A stretch of 64,000 bases of DNA, from contig CM022377.1 in NCBI GenBank assembly GCA_011800155.1, forward strand, positions 682,001 to 746,000, read 5' to 3'. This stretch comes from Flammulina velutipes. Its lineage: Eukaryota > Basidiomycota > Agaricomycetes > Agaricales > Physalacriaceae. Within the stretch, counting starts at the first letter, position 1; each line of letters starts with the position of its first letter. The position numbers and the translations under genes were made by a program. Below are positions 48,886 through 61,382 of the stretch, piece by piece. The notes under the pieces are model-generated. The model worked only from the letters and a program-made list of their open reading frames with translations. It was not told the origin of the DNA and searched no databases.

Positions 48886-49809
48886 TTATGAAAAACAAAG
48901 CGCATTCTCCTCCGCACACGCCTCCTCATCGTCCTCATTCCAATCACTCGTCGCATCCCACTCATTCTCAAACTCCACATCCACGCTCAACTCAAACTCC
49001 CCATCGCCCTTTTCCGTAAACGGCATAAAAGTAAGCAACTGCTGCGACGCAGGCAGGTTGAACGAAATCGGCTGCACCCACCGCCGTTCCCGCAGTCTCT
49101 TATGCCGCTCCCTATCCTCCTCTATCCTTTTGAACACCTCGCTTTTGGGTAGATGCGCGGGGCGTTTTCGGGACGAGTCTTTCTCTTTTTCTTTTTCCTT
49201 GTCGTCGCGTTTTCGCGTGCTGAGGACCGCGAGGATCTGGTCGAGGATGGCTACGTCGATTGTGCGTTTGGTTTTCCAGCTTTCTAGGATCTGGGAGGGG
49301 GGTTAGGTGTGAGGGGGCAAGGGAGGAAGTGCTTGCCTGTCGTGTGCTCACGAGGTTGGGGAGCCCTTCTCGACCTGGCGGGACGACGTAGTCCACGATC
49401 TTCCCAATGTCGCGGGTGACATAGTCCAGGTAGTGGTTTATCCCCGACGAGCTCGGCCGCGTCGCGTTTGCGTGGGATTTGACGAGGAGAGACATTTCGC
49501 ATAGTGAGTCCAGGAAATATAGGATGTTTATGCGGGAGTGGATTGTTCCCTTCTCAATCTCAATGACCGGCATGGATATGAGTGGTATGGTATGGTGCGT
49601 ACCTTTTGACATTCCTCGACGATACAATCCCACAAGTCTTCGCCGCAGGGTTTGTAGTACTTTACCGCGAATGCTACTGCTTTCTGGATGGACTGCTGAG
49701 TGCTGGATGAGCGTTTGGGGGTATGTTCTCGGGCATATTGAGAGTATACGTACGCGTTGAGGCGCCTCAGTAATGCCAGGAATTGCATTCGTACTTCAAA
49801 GGGATCCAT
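48886..49809 (-). CDS. CTK3: CTK3-like CTD kinase gamma subunit, intact copy with native upstream region (U4)
   Basis: Exons on the minus strand: 49754-49809, 49603-49702, 49352-49549, 48886-49290, total 252 residues with phases matched. The N-terminal half is the CTD-interacting helical domain of the family: MDPFEVRMQFLALLRRLNA, TQQSIQKAVAFAVKYYK, CGEDLWDCIVEECQK, SRINILYFLDSLCEMSL. The second half has a Lys/Glu run and a conserved acidic C-terminus with the FMPFTE motif. CTK3 is the third subunit of the CTK1-CTK2-CTK3 kinase (Lsg1 in fission yeast) that phosphorylates Ser2 of the RNA polymerase II tail. This is the only CTK3 copy followed upstream by native gene X, 168 bases away and divergent, so its promoter is probably the original one. 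Confidence 0.92.
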
Positions 49810-49976
49810 GATGGCAGGAGGAAAGTAACACGGCAGGCAAAGCACAACTCCAGGGTCACCTTGCTTCTCCCACCCTACGCTTTGCTCTACAATCCCTCGA
49901 CAATGTGCAGCCCAAAATCGCCTTATATGCGCCCAACCATGGATAGCTCCCTCACCAGCTTTTACCCCTGCGAAAA

Positions 49977-51470
49977 ATGGATAGATTTGTCTGCAAATTC
50001 ACCTTTACGCGTGGTTTGAAGAGGAAAAAGGTAGCTTTCGGTGTTATGCGGTATGTGTGCTCTACTGATGCCTTAGCATAGCCAGAACATCCTCAATTGG
50101 ACGATGACACTAGAGAATACCCGTCGTCAAGCCTAATAGTACGCTCCCGTACACCATCGATCCTCCTCGAACTCATCACCATCCAACAGGCAATTCTAAA
50201 GCGCAAGCTAAAGACATGCGAGGCCTATACTCGACGCCTAGAGAAGAGAGTCAATCACCTCTGCCAGATCCACAGGGAGGACCGTGCGGCTTTGGAATAC
50301 GAGAGGAAGATGCGCCACGCTGCTGAAGAGCAGGTGTGTTCCCCCGCATTCGGGTATCCCTCTTGTTGCTCATGTGTCGTTTCCTAGCTTGCCATGTCCG
50401 GAGTGGCTATGATTCAAGAGGCCGAGGAAAAGTGGACTGCTCTCTGCACCGAACAAAGTACCCTCCAGAACAAACTCTCCGTCGCCGAATCTCAACTCCG
50501 ACGCGTCCCGGCGCGTTTGGAAGAGATTCTGCGTGAAGTCGCTCGGGTTACGGGATCCCCGGAGCAGGGAGTCTTTGAGCATTTTCGACACTTTGTTGAT
50601 TGTTCGCTCGCATTGGAGATCATGGAGACTCGGAGCGATGATATGGATGTGGACGTGTCTGTCGTTCAACTGCCCACGCAGGTGGTCCTTCAACCCACCC
50701 AGGTTGTCTTTCATCAACCTCAATACCAGCCTCCGCCTCCGCCCCAACTTCAGCCTCAGTTTGAATTCCTACCTCAGCCTAATCCTCAATTCCAACCTCA
50801 ACCTCAACTCCAATATCACCCTCAGTTCGAACCTCAATTCCAACCGCAACCTCATCCATTCCAGCCGCATCCTCACTACCAACCGCAATCTCAACTCCAA
50901 CCTCAGCCCGAGGAACAACCTCTATACCGTCCTCAATCCCCGCTCGAGTTCCAACCTCAACAGCAACACCAGCCTCCGGCTGTGTGCTTACAGCCGAACC
51001 CGAATGCCTACTCCGATCCTCGTCCTTCACCTCCCCTCCCCACTCCCGCTCCTAGTCCCCAATCCTCTCGCCCAACTTTCACACACCCCACGCGCCAAAT
51101 TCAAACAGAAGATTACTTCTCCCCTCGTGCAGAACGGGCGCCTCTTTCGTCTATCCCAGGAGCGGGGGATGATGCGAATTTTGATTGTGCGAGGACTGAG
51201 GATAATACCTCTGATGAGGAAGATGGAGAGGACGATTCGGATGAAGAGGATAGCGATGATGAGGATAGCGACGATGAGGATGAAGATAGGCCAATTCATC
51301 ATCAACCTTCGAATATGTCGCGTAGTCGGCGCGTAGTGAGTATCTTCGCCCTTCGAATCCTGGTCTTCGTTTGCTGAAACGATATACAGGATCTGAGTAT
51401 CAGAATGCCGAAGCAGACTCAACCCATGCCTCCCGGTGTTGGTGATACCTCTGGGCTACCGACGCCTTAG
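49977..51470 (+). CDS. Gene X, copy A: coiled-coil, Gln/Pro-rich, acidic protein of unknown function
   Basis: Exons 49977-50030, 50082-50333, 50388-51335 and 51390-51470 join in phase to 444 residues. A basic start (MDRFVCKFTFTRGLKRKK) leads into a coiled coil (about residues 40-155: heptads in LKRKLKTCEAYTRRLEKR and LQNKLSVAESQL). Next come about 120 residues of Gln-Pro repeats, a Pro/Ser segment, a run of Asp/Glu/Ser (DSDEEDSDDEDSDDEDED), and a short conserved tail (DLSIRMPKQTQPMPPGVGDTSGLPTP). I do not recognise the family. The acidic and QP-rich parts suggest a nuclear regulatory or chromatin-associated protein, which is inference only. It is divergent from CTK3 and converges on the NmrA-like gene. 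Confidence 0.75.
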
Positions 51471-51724
51471 ACTAGCGTGCTTTTTATAATATCTGCTATT
51501 TGTCGCCAGTGCTCTGTGTATTTCTTCGTATTGAAATTTGTTTGGAGATCTCTTCAAAGTGTGGACGAGTTCCCGAGATATGCGACTGGCTGCTCTCACA
51601 TGTGAATGTACTACTCAAGAGTTGCTGTTCTTTGTACGCCTGGAGAACTTGTCTACATCGCCCGCCCGCCGTCACCGCGTAACTTGGTAAGCCATTCACA
51701 CTATTTCCATTCTATGATACATCA

Positions 51725-52643
51725 TTAAACAATCCAAGCCTCCTTATTCTTCTCCACAAACTCCCTCAGCGTAATCTTCCCCGTCCTCTTATTAGGAGCC
51801 GCAAAGTTCCTCTCTTCTCCACCAGCCGCATTGAGCGTTTCGATGAACGCCAACAATCCCGCGTAATCCTCTGGGAGACCCACGGAGAGATAGAGTTTCT
51901 TGAGCTCCTGCTCGGATAGGCGGGTATGTTTGATGGGGCGTCCGAGGACGGATGTGAATATCTCGGCGACCTGGAAGGTAGACCCTTGGTCAGATGTGGT
52001 GGATCAGAGGGAAAGCATACTTGGTCGTAGGTCAACAGTTCGGGTCCGGTAAGAATTATGTCTGTATTGAAGCTCTTCTCTCCCAAGAGCGCCTCAGCGA
52101 CGAGGTCGGCAATATCATCCGCTCCAATGAACCCAATCTTGCCGTCCTCAGAAGCGCTGATAATCTCGTTGTTCGTCCTGATGCTATGGGCGTGGAACGT
52201 CAAGGTATTCTCTATGACAAAAGGAATGAGCCTCAAGGTTTATGTATGATCAAAGACTGACCGAAGAACCAACTAGGCCTAATCACAGCGTAGTCCACAC
52301 CCGAATTGCCGATATACTCATGCACCTTCCCCAAATCAGACGGGCCACCCCGCACGACCGAAGCCCCACTCAACAACACCAGCCTCTTCACCCCCTTCCC
52401 AATGAGGAAGTCAATGAAAGCCTTCACCTGGTCGAAGATCTTCGTCGTCTGTCCAGGGGAGATGAGGTACGCGCTCTCGATCCCCCCGAAGCTGGTTTTG
52501 AAAGCGTTCTCGTAGGTCGAGGGATCGGCCCAGTCGAATTTGATGGATTGGGAGGTGGGGGTGGGGGGTGCGGAGGAGGGGTTACGAGAAGCGAGGATGA
52601 TGGCCGCTTGGAGGATGCGGGATGAGGTCTGGCTGGTTCCGCC
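51725..52643 (-). CDS. NmrA-like NAD(P)-binding protein, copy A, lacking its start
   Basis: Exons on the minus strand: 52262-52643, 52021-52211, 51725-51970. The family is the NmrA-like / festuclavine-dehydrogenase (EasG, FgaFS) group of atypical short-chain dehydrogenases. Visible features are a Rossmann start (GGTSQTSSR, where copy B has GGTGQTSSR), FDWADPSTYENAF, KRLVLLSGASVV, YAVIRPSWFFGEN, and a C-terminal substrate domain ending EAWIV. Compared with copy B the N-terminus has lost the MSILLT start and two short in-frame pieces (Val-Ser-Arg and about four codons after Gln-Ala). The left end of E4 lies about 85 bases upstream, and no in-frame ATG remains. It is probably a 5'-truncated, inactive copy, though the rest of the frame is open. 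Confidence 0.75.
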
Positions 52644-52727
52644 TGATATTGTCGGTGGTGGTCCTTTTATCCCCCACGGATGATGCAGGGTATGCGTCGT
52701 GCGCCAAGCACTCGTTCCGTCGATGTT

Positions 52728-55700
52728 GGAGGAGAAAAGCGGCAGGCAAAGCACGTTGCTTCTCTGTCAACTTTCCCACAAGAGAACCCGGTTTTTTTTT
52801 TTGAAGTATGTGCATTTATCGGACGTGGATTCCCATTGTAAAGGCGCGCAGTCACGTGATGTGACCGCGCGCCCGTAGTTCACTACTCTACCTATCTATC
52901 TACTGCTGCTGCGCCACACTCGAACGGGCATTCTTGCTGTTCAACATGACGGATCTGCGCCACACTACTCCAAGCCACAGAGACCATCTCTCTCAGTACC
53001 GATGAAATCAATGGAAACGGGCAAGACTTACATGGAACGACTATAGCATATCAACATTTTGGCGTACCTCCCGAAAAGACGCCAAATCCACGGTTGGACT
53101 GGTCCCGTGCGTCAACTGGGTGGACTTGGTGCTAATTGACGGCGGATGCCTACACAAAGATAAGTTAGAGTTGGAATAAAAGAGTACACGAAACACATAC
53201 CTAAGTGACGACGATCAAATCGACTTGGCAGCCGCCAGATGGAACTGAGATATAAATATTGTTAGCTCAAGCCAAAGAGATGATAAAAAGACGCTTACTT
53301 GGTTTCGCACATCCCGCCGTCTGGTCCAACATTGGCGACACGTCAGACTCCGACTCCAGACGGGATGGTCATCTCAGTGGACTCGGCATCAATGGACAGT
53401 GAATATCTATAGTAAGGTATGTTAGTGGCATTCAGAGAAAGAGTATGAATAGCACATACAGAGTGAGAGGAGACGACGAGAGCTCCGACATTCAGTGACT
53501 AAGAGACATTTAGACTTGTTGGCAAGCGAGAGAAAGCCGCGGAACTCACATTGACGAGGCAGTCACGGCTTGAGCGCCATGTGAGCTTCTAATGAGCCAG
53601 CAACATTAGGATAGCTGAGACTACGAGGGTGTAAAACATACCAACATGGCAGAAGGATGCTATGCACGTAGTTCACAAGCCAAATAAAGGTAGTGTCGGA
53701 GAGACTGCTGGCACATCGCCTAATGAGAGAGAGAGAGTCAGTGAGGGAATGAACAGAAGGTCAGAGAGGTACTTACCACGTCTACAGCCACATACAAGCC
53801 AGACGAAAGAGGGGAGATGGTGGTGGAACGAGAGAGAGAGGCCGTAACGTCACACCAAGATATTGGATATGCAGGGAAGACGGTGAACTCTACCGCCGTC
53901 TCTGCGCATCATTTCCTTCGAATTTCTCTACTCCCACGGTAACGGTTACCATGTTACTTCCGTATCGCCACATATGTTCGCCGCTGACTCTGCTTCTTCC
54001 CACACACTAATTCAACCGTTCAATTGTGCCACTCTCTCTTACGCACTTCAAGGTCTCATTCTATAATGCTTGTAAATGTGTGTGTTTCATCACTTAACCT
54101 GTATCTGCTTTGACGTCTCTGACAGAGATATTGTGAGGCTTTATGGCATAATTTTGACCTCCGTTCACCTTAATTCTAGGTTAACATCATCCTCTCCGCT
54201 AACGACATTGTGTTCACCGCCTGACTTTGTATATGCACGCTGCGCACCAATTCTGTACGTCTCTTGTCCTCTTTCTAAGTCTCTGAATCACTAAATCTCA
54301 CGTCAAGCGAGAACATCTTACGGGTGGGACGGCCAAACTAGGGGAAAACAATGGTGTGTATTCTGCTCTGCTCGAATACTATGCTTTTCTCATGGCGCAC
54401 TAAATCTCATTTCTCAAGGTTTTATGACAAGGGTGCATGCACGGACACCATCTGTGGAATTCCTGCCGTGAATCATTTACGGTAAGCATTCTACTTTGCT
54501 CGGGAGGTGCACTGACACTGACTTTTGTGCTAGGCTGTGTGGCGCTACTTCAAAAATTTGCACGCGATCAAGATAGCTGCTTTGCTGTCTTGGCGACGAT
54601 TATGGACCTCACAGTATCAAATGCGCGGGCAGGGCACAAAGGCACCAGATATATATACCCGGGGGAATCAATAGAATAGAGACGGGCAATGGATATGCTT
54701 GCCGCAAGGCTTGGGATTCAGGAAATTGGTGCGTAATTGTGCATTCATTTTCGGCCCTTTCTGACGTTCGAATGTATCTGTCAGACGGCTATACGCAAAG
54801 CTGTTTGTCATTGCCGCCACACTTTGCACTCTTTGAATATGCCCGCCGGCGCTCGTAGCTCCTCGGAGAGTCTATGTGCCCAATGTGTACTGAGCTCCAC
54901 CTGTAATCCTGTGTAAGTACTCAATGTAAACCCGCGGGAAAGCTCGCCGCAAGGCCTAGAGGCTGGGAAATTGGTGCGTTATTTTCCCTTCATATCGCCC
55001 TTCGTTGACGTTCAAAATACTCTCCATAGCAACTCACATCAATTGACTACTAGACCTATCATGCCGTGTTCATTCACCACTGGACGTCTCAACCGCGGGA
55101 AGGAAGGAAATGCATGCTGCTCTGCTGCACAAGTTCATCCCGCTGCTGCCGTCAGTGTTGGACATAATTCATCCTTTCTCATTTATATTGAGCTCCCATA
55201 TACTCGAGACATGTTCCCGTTCTCGAGCACAATTGGTACCGTGTCCCCCGATCTCTCGGTACGTTCTTATTTCCAGATTCCCGCCACACACCATCTAATT
55301 GATTCGTTCCTTTTCAGGGTCTCTCTCATTCATCTTGGACATCAAGACTTCCCGTCGCATCGACTTTTAGCCAAGTCGACGCGGCGAATACATGGGGGAA
55401 TGATGTCCTTACAGTATTGTGATAGATAGAACTTGTAGTATTGAATGTACACGTCGCCAATGGCGACGTTAGAGTAGTATTGAAATGAAAAAGGCTTGAA
55501 TATCTCCATAACATCATTTAAACACGTGCAGAACAGGCAAAACTATGTCAAAATAGTGTGGCGCTGACTGCGGGATTTCGACAATGCAGAGCACGGGAGG
55601 GCGGGAATCCACTCGTTTGACAGTGATTTAGCACATACTACTCTATACCTATCAAATACAGCAGCAAGAACCAACTTTATATGGCAACGTTCAAGAAAAC

Positions 55701-58700
55701 ATAGAATCTCGAAAAGACGGTCCAACCTTACATTGCAAATGTGGATCTCCCTAACGCCACGCTAGTTCGGGGCGTTTCGGGGGAGGGATTTCGTTGATTC
55801 AAGCTGGAGTAGTCATTTTGATGGTAGTAGTACGCATTCCGATGGTCGCACTGGCGACCCGTAGTGTTGGGAGTGTGTATTGTGTTTCCCGCGTTTGAAT
55901 ATACGACGGGGAAGTGCGATATTTGATGGTCTCAGATCGCCATAAAAAGTGCCGGATATTGTAGCCCATTATTACAAACTTACTATCCGCGCCAAGGGCA
56001 ATAGTTAAAGAACGATTGACAATGTGAAGCATTGCCCGACATTGTATCGTAGTTGAACTTGTCAAACGGCACACATAGCATTGGGCTATGACTTTAATTC
56101 AAACAGATCATACGATATATAGAATGATACACCTATATCCGCTAATGACCGAGAGCGCCAGTTGTGATGCAAGAAGAGAAACCGTCCAAGTCGCGTTTGA
56201 TGAGGACTGGACCCTGACTGCGATGCTTAATCTTGTCGATCATGTCCCTGTGACGCACAATCTAATCAACGCACTGTCTGACGCGCGTCAGACGCGTCTC
56301 TATCCGTCTCTTCGACTGTCCTGTCTTCATTCTTTGCTTCGTTCTTCATTTGATAGACATTGGATATCTTGAAATGTATGTCAAAGACAATTTGCTGGGC
56401 TGTTTCAACTGAATTCATATTTAGGTGTTCTGGCTCGACTTCAATCCTGTGAACACCGTTGCAATTGCAAGGTCCCCGTGCACACGTGGATGTGATACTC
56501 ATCATGTGTACCTCAGGGTAGGACCTCCTGAACGATTGAGCGGTCGTATTCCGCTCGTTCTTGCGAAATTGCGCATATTGCACTTAGCCTGGAATCTGTT
56601 CGTTGTTCGTTGGGACGGCGGACAGCAGGGTCTGATGGAAACAATCAATGATATTACGTGATATGTCTAATTAGTTGCGAGCGACAGACCGAAGAATTAC
56701 GGAGAGGATGAGGAGGAGAGGTGGTGTTGGTGAGTGAGTTGGACATTGATACGTTGAGATTGGACTTGCTTAACTCAAATAAAGCATTGCTTACACTAGT
56801 ACTAGCAACATTCAATGTTATACGGACGCCATGCTTGCGCTAAACGCAGTTAACGATATTAGCCCCGTAACCTGCATCGGACGAGTTTCCGCCAAAGTGG
56901 TGCCACGGTCTTCGGGCTTGGCGGAAACTTCAATCAATCATTCTTCCGTTTACTGTAAGCGGCCAACAAGGCCGCGTCCGTGCGCAGGAGGATGCGGTAT
57001 AAAGATGGTGGAAACTGGAGGAGGAGGTCATCAGCTCATTCGAGCCTTTCCTCCCTCTTCCTCCCTTTCCTTCCCTTTCCTTCAATTGACTCTCACTGCT
57101 CTCACACTCTCCTAGTCTCTCGCTCCCCAACGTTCTGTGGCGACGCGACAAATGCGTGCTGTCACGATATGTCGTGAGTCCCGTGACATCCATCTTTCCT
57201 TCTTACAATACCATCACAAGCTTCGCCGTCGTCGTCAAGGCTTACCGCAACGCTTAGCTCGTGTACCGTCCTTTGGAGTGGTATAACAGTACGTTTGACC
57301 ACTGATTTTGATACTTTCTTGCTTATTGCAGGTTTATCCTACGTTTCTAGGTTTCTCGTGTATCCGATATCGACTCGTCGGACGACTCAACGAACTGACA
57401 AGGAGTCCATACCCCTCTTCTTACGGTTTGTTTTGTTCCCTCTTTCCCAGTCTTCTCATGCTTAGTCTTTTCGTCATACCAGGAGCGCCAACCTATAGCA
57501 GACCATCAACTTCACCATTCACGATACGACCAATACACAACCTCATCTTGAAGGCATAGCAACCGCAATATCCATCAACTTGTCCTTTTCCTAGTCCCAT
57601 TCCGATACTATGCCGCGCGACGTGACCAACACCTGGCTTGTGCCAGGCTATTCGGCCTTGCCGAATTGGCCACTTTGCGCTGGCACTGATCTCTCTTATC
57701 TTACGAATGCTCGCTTTGAATCAGTCACGAATGGGTACAGGTGGGCTGAGGTTTAACGGCATCAGCACCAATCAAACGGTACGAGGCCCTTGTTTCGTCT
57801 CGATTCAGAGACTAACATTCGCTTAGGAAACTTTGTATGCGCTCTTCTACCGTTACTATCCCGTGGACGGCCTCATTACATTGCGCTACCCAACACCATC
57901 GAAACGGGTACACGCTTCTGTCAAGGTATGTCGAACTCTCAAAACCGACCACAAACATAGTATCAAGATAACATTTCAGACACTCCCCCGGGCGCTTCGA
58001 GACGTCCAACATCTACTATACGACTAGTTTGACTTCAACCCACGTCAACGATGAACACTGTAGCCGCAATCTGACCTTTGACCCCGGACACCAATGCCTT
58101 CCATATCCGCCTATAGCTTCTCTTTGATGCGTTTCCGACACGCTGACGACTCATAGCATTATCTGTAAGTATCCCTTATGTTTAGATTCGCAAAAACTAA
58201 CAAAACATCATTTAGATCAACAAACGGCCCCGTAGAACCGTTTTGACTTGGACCGCCGCCGCACTTGAGAAATGCTACCATTGTCAGTTTTCGACGATGG
58301 CTACATAACGACGCCTCTAGATCGTCGATAACTATTGCTAGAACGAAACGTAAGTGTTCGTTTCCCTTGGTACTTCGAAACACTGACAATATCTTCGTCA
58401 GACCGCGGGACGTAACATGGTGACAATGGAACTCGGTGTCCATGGCCGCTTCGTAGGCAACCTTGCATGTTCCCTTTTGACGCTAGAATGGTATGTTGAC
58501 GTACGATACGTTTCAATCGTACGAACGCTGACAGAACGTCCCATAGCCTCCAACGTCGAGAAACGACGAACATAGCTATACTTACCGATACGCTACAGGT
58601 ATGGCCCCCGTACTTCCAATGTCTACTAAATGTGACCATAGCTTGCTGCAGATAGACGCATGAGGACCGTTTCAACTTGGACCCCCGCGACATCGTACCA

Positions 58701-60733
58701 AATGTGTGTATTCGCAATCCTTCGCGATACTCAATACTAATAGTCACCTAGTCCTATTCACTCATCGCTCAAGCTGTCGTCCGCGCGGTAAGTCTTCATC
58801 CCATTGCTTGCATTGTCTACTAACGATGCCCATTTATAGAATCAAAATTTGACGCTCAAGGCCACCATCCCTCGACGACACGCTCGCGCAACGTAGCCAA
58901 CACCTGGCTGAAGCCAGGCTATTCGGCCTTGCCGAATTAGCTACGTTGCGTCGAACGAACACATGGGTACTGGTACGTTACCTCTCTCTTGTTAATATGA
59001 TACTATTACTGACCCATGCGCTAGGCTCGGACAACGGATATCAACAGTCGCCGGTATGTGACGGCCCCGTTGACTCGACTTGGGCTCACCTCTGTGGTGA
59101 GTAGTCAACCTTTGAGTGTCTATTCCGCGAGCTAACGATCTCACAGGTGTTAGGAGAATACTAACTGCTGCTTCGTCAACGGAAAACGGAGCCTCATCCA
59201 ACGCCAAACTCCCCTTTTTCATTGTGCTCCTTAAAGCACGTGTGAGAGCTTTGCAATGCATTCAAACGGAACAGACCCATCGTAACCACGCAGCGCATGC
59301 GGATAACATACTGGTGAGTCTCCTTTGTCGTGTTCCTAACACCATTCTTAACGAAGAACGTGTTAAGCTCTGGTCAACTCTTTCATCCCACCGTAATAAG
59401 GCGCGTGTACTTTTGGGATCGCTTTTGTTGGAATAGATGCACGTTGTTACGCCTGGATTCAATCTAGGTAAATGTCCCTTTGCTTTGAACTTGCCTTTCA
59501 CTCACCGTTTTCTAGATGGGCGCTGTTGTCGGTCTCTATTACCTGCCAACGCTACACCTGTCTACAAACGGAAGTGTATCGCATTCGCTGCTTGACACTA
59601 CTGTTGCTACGGGCTGATCCTAACTATACAGTACGTACGACAATAACTACAGTTTATCTTCGTTGACGCGTTGGATAGAGTATACCCTCTCTGCACTCTA
59701 TCCCCACCTCGCGAGGACTCCAGCGCTGCCGCTATCATCGCCCAGACGGCTCGTTCGCCGTTGGACAGAAAACGGCAAATTCGACATACGACCGGCTGGG
59801 ATATCTAGCGACGGCTGAGCGTTTGTCTGTACTCGGTAAGTGCTTTTGTATCTCTTGTCTGACTTGTACCAACGAATACGTCTCAAGCGCTCAATTCATG
59901 TATCGTCAAGAAATCTCGAACACGGACAATACAGCGCAGTTTAAGTAGCAACAAAACATAAATACATTTCCGTAGCCAAGTTTTCCCTTCAACTACTAAC
60001 ACAAACAGACGAAATGTAGTACGCTCGCGCCGCACTTGCCAGGTTTTTGTTCGGGTGGTCGGTCTACGTCTACGGTGAGTCTTGACTCGCTCGCTTGTTT
60101 GATACACTTACTCACTTGTTAACAGTGTCCCGCGATCCAACGATAGGGCAGAGTTTATAACGTTCAATGTGCCAACCATCGTATTCGGTGTAAGTTTTAT
60201 CAGTGTCGCCTAGCCTTTCATCATCTAACTCTTGCGCTTTAGTGTAGGATCAACGGCGCCCCATGAAGCTTGTCGCCGTCGCATTATCGTGATCGCGAGA
60301 CGTCCTGTACGAGTGTTTGGATAGCCGTTGCATAATGTTTGACTGACAAGCGCGTCTTATACGTACTTGATTCGTATATAGCAACTACGTTGTGTTTCGA
60401 ATAGTCGTCAATGAAAATGAATGCCGCACGGTGAACTTGAGCTTAACAGGAGGACTTGTAGGGGCTGGTATAGTTTGAATGTATTGGTTTGCATAGTCTC
60501 CACGAAGATACGACATGAGGTACAATACACGGCTGACGCATATACCTGCTAGGCTTGTACCTGGCACCAAGAATCACCTTCGGGCCAGCCCTCACGCTCC
60601 CTTCATCCCCGCCAACACGGATCCTTGTCGTTGTCGTCGAGGGTTCGCGACGAGTCAGAGCTAGCAGCTTTACTGACCGCAGTTCCGGATGCCCAGGGGA
60701 GACGCTGAGCACGATGGCGGGTAGGAACGTTGT
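52728..60733. mobile_element. Element E4: diverged copy of the E repeat
   Basis: Homologous to E1-E3 from end to end, but with many substitutions and indels and about 8.0 kb long. It carries about 420 bases (near 54115-54535) that E1-E3 lack, including more matched splice sites; it lacks other short pieces. The five-exon candidate is broken by a 35-base net loss in exon 3. The region from 56050 to 59500 is much better conserved than the left third. Palindromes are at 57615-57680 and 58887-58950, and the promoter is near 56889-57115. Its left flank is the truncated NmrA-like gene and its right flank is the U5 remnant. Confidence 0.8.
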
Positions 60734-60779
60734 ATGCCAGGGCGATGTGGGGTCTTGCCATTCACACACTCCCCTGAGA

Positions 60780-60896
60780 GGGAGGGAAGTGGTGGGGGAC
60801 TCATCCATGGGAGGTGAAGGGTGGTGTATCGAGCGGCGTCGAAAAGTCGTCGCCGAGGTCGCTGAAGAGGGGGGACGACTCGAGCGCCTGGTTGAG
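60780..60896 (-). pseudogene. bZIP remnant (U5)
   Basis: About 115 bases matching the activation region of the bZIP gene (the SSPLFSDLGDDFSTPLD and SPMDE parts) with internal deletions. It is joined directly to CTK3 sequence at about 60896/60897. The basic region, zipper and start are gone. Confidence 0.75.
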
Positions 60897-61212
60897 AGAC
60901 ATTTCGCATAATGAGTCCAGGAAGTATAGGATGTTTATGCGGGAGTGGATTGTTCCCTTTTCAATTCTCAATGACAGGCATGGATATGAGTGGTAGGGTG
61001 CGTACCTTTTGACATTCCTCGACGATGCAGTCCCACAAGTCTTCGCCGCAGGGTTTGTAGTACTTTACTGCGAATGCCACTGCTTTCTGGATGGACTGCT
61101 GAGTGCTGAATGAGCGTTTGGGGGTATGTTCTCGGGTGTATTGAGAGTATACGTACGCGTTGAGGCGCCTCAGTAATGCCAGGAACTGCATTCGTACTTC
61201 GAAGGGATCCAT
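60897..61212 (-). pseudogene. CTK3: CTK3 5' fragment (U5)
   Basis: Keeps exon 1, exon 2 and the start of exon 3 (to about SLCEMSL), with ATG at 61212 and the same splice sites as U4. The rest of the gene is deleted up to the bZIP remnant. The upstream sequence is of the native type, like U4, so this unit descends from the locus before E was placed next to CTK3. Confidence 0.85.
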
Positions 61213-61382
61213 GATGGCAGGAGGAAAGTAACACGGCAGGCAAAGCACAACAGGGTCACCCTCTCCCCACCATGTGCTCCCTACGCTTTGCTCTACAATC
61301 CCTCGACAATGAGCAGCCCAAATTCGCCTTATATGCGCCCAACCATGGATAGCTCCCTCACCAGCTTTTACCCCCGCGAAAA

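Larger units (their letters stand above)
17333..61212. repeat. Tandem segmental array: bZIP - CTK3 - element E, five units
   Basis: Unit starts, taken at the bZIP sequence Val-Gln in the zipper, are 17333 (U1), 26934 (U2), 36499 (U3) and 46990 (U4), giving periods of 9601, 9565 and 10491 bases. The longer third period comes from a roughly 0.89-kb block present in U3 and U4 only. U4 runs into native gene X and the NmrA-like gene instead of E. A decayed fifth unit (about 60780-61212) follows the diverged E4. U1-U3 differ mostly by single-base indels, so duplication is recent or partly an assembly effect. The order suggests unequal exchange or repeated duplication with E at the junctions. Confidence 0.9.
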
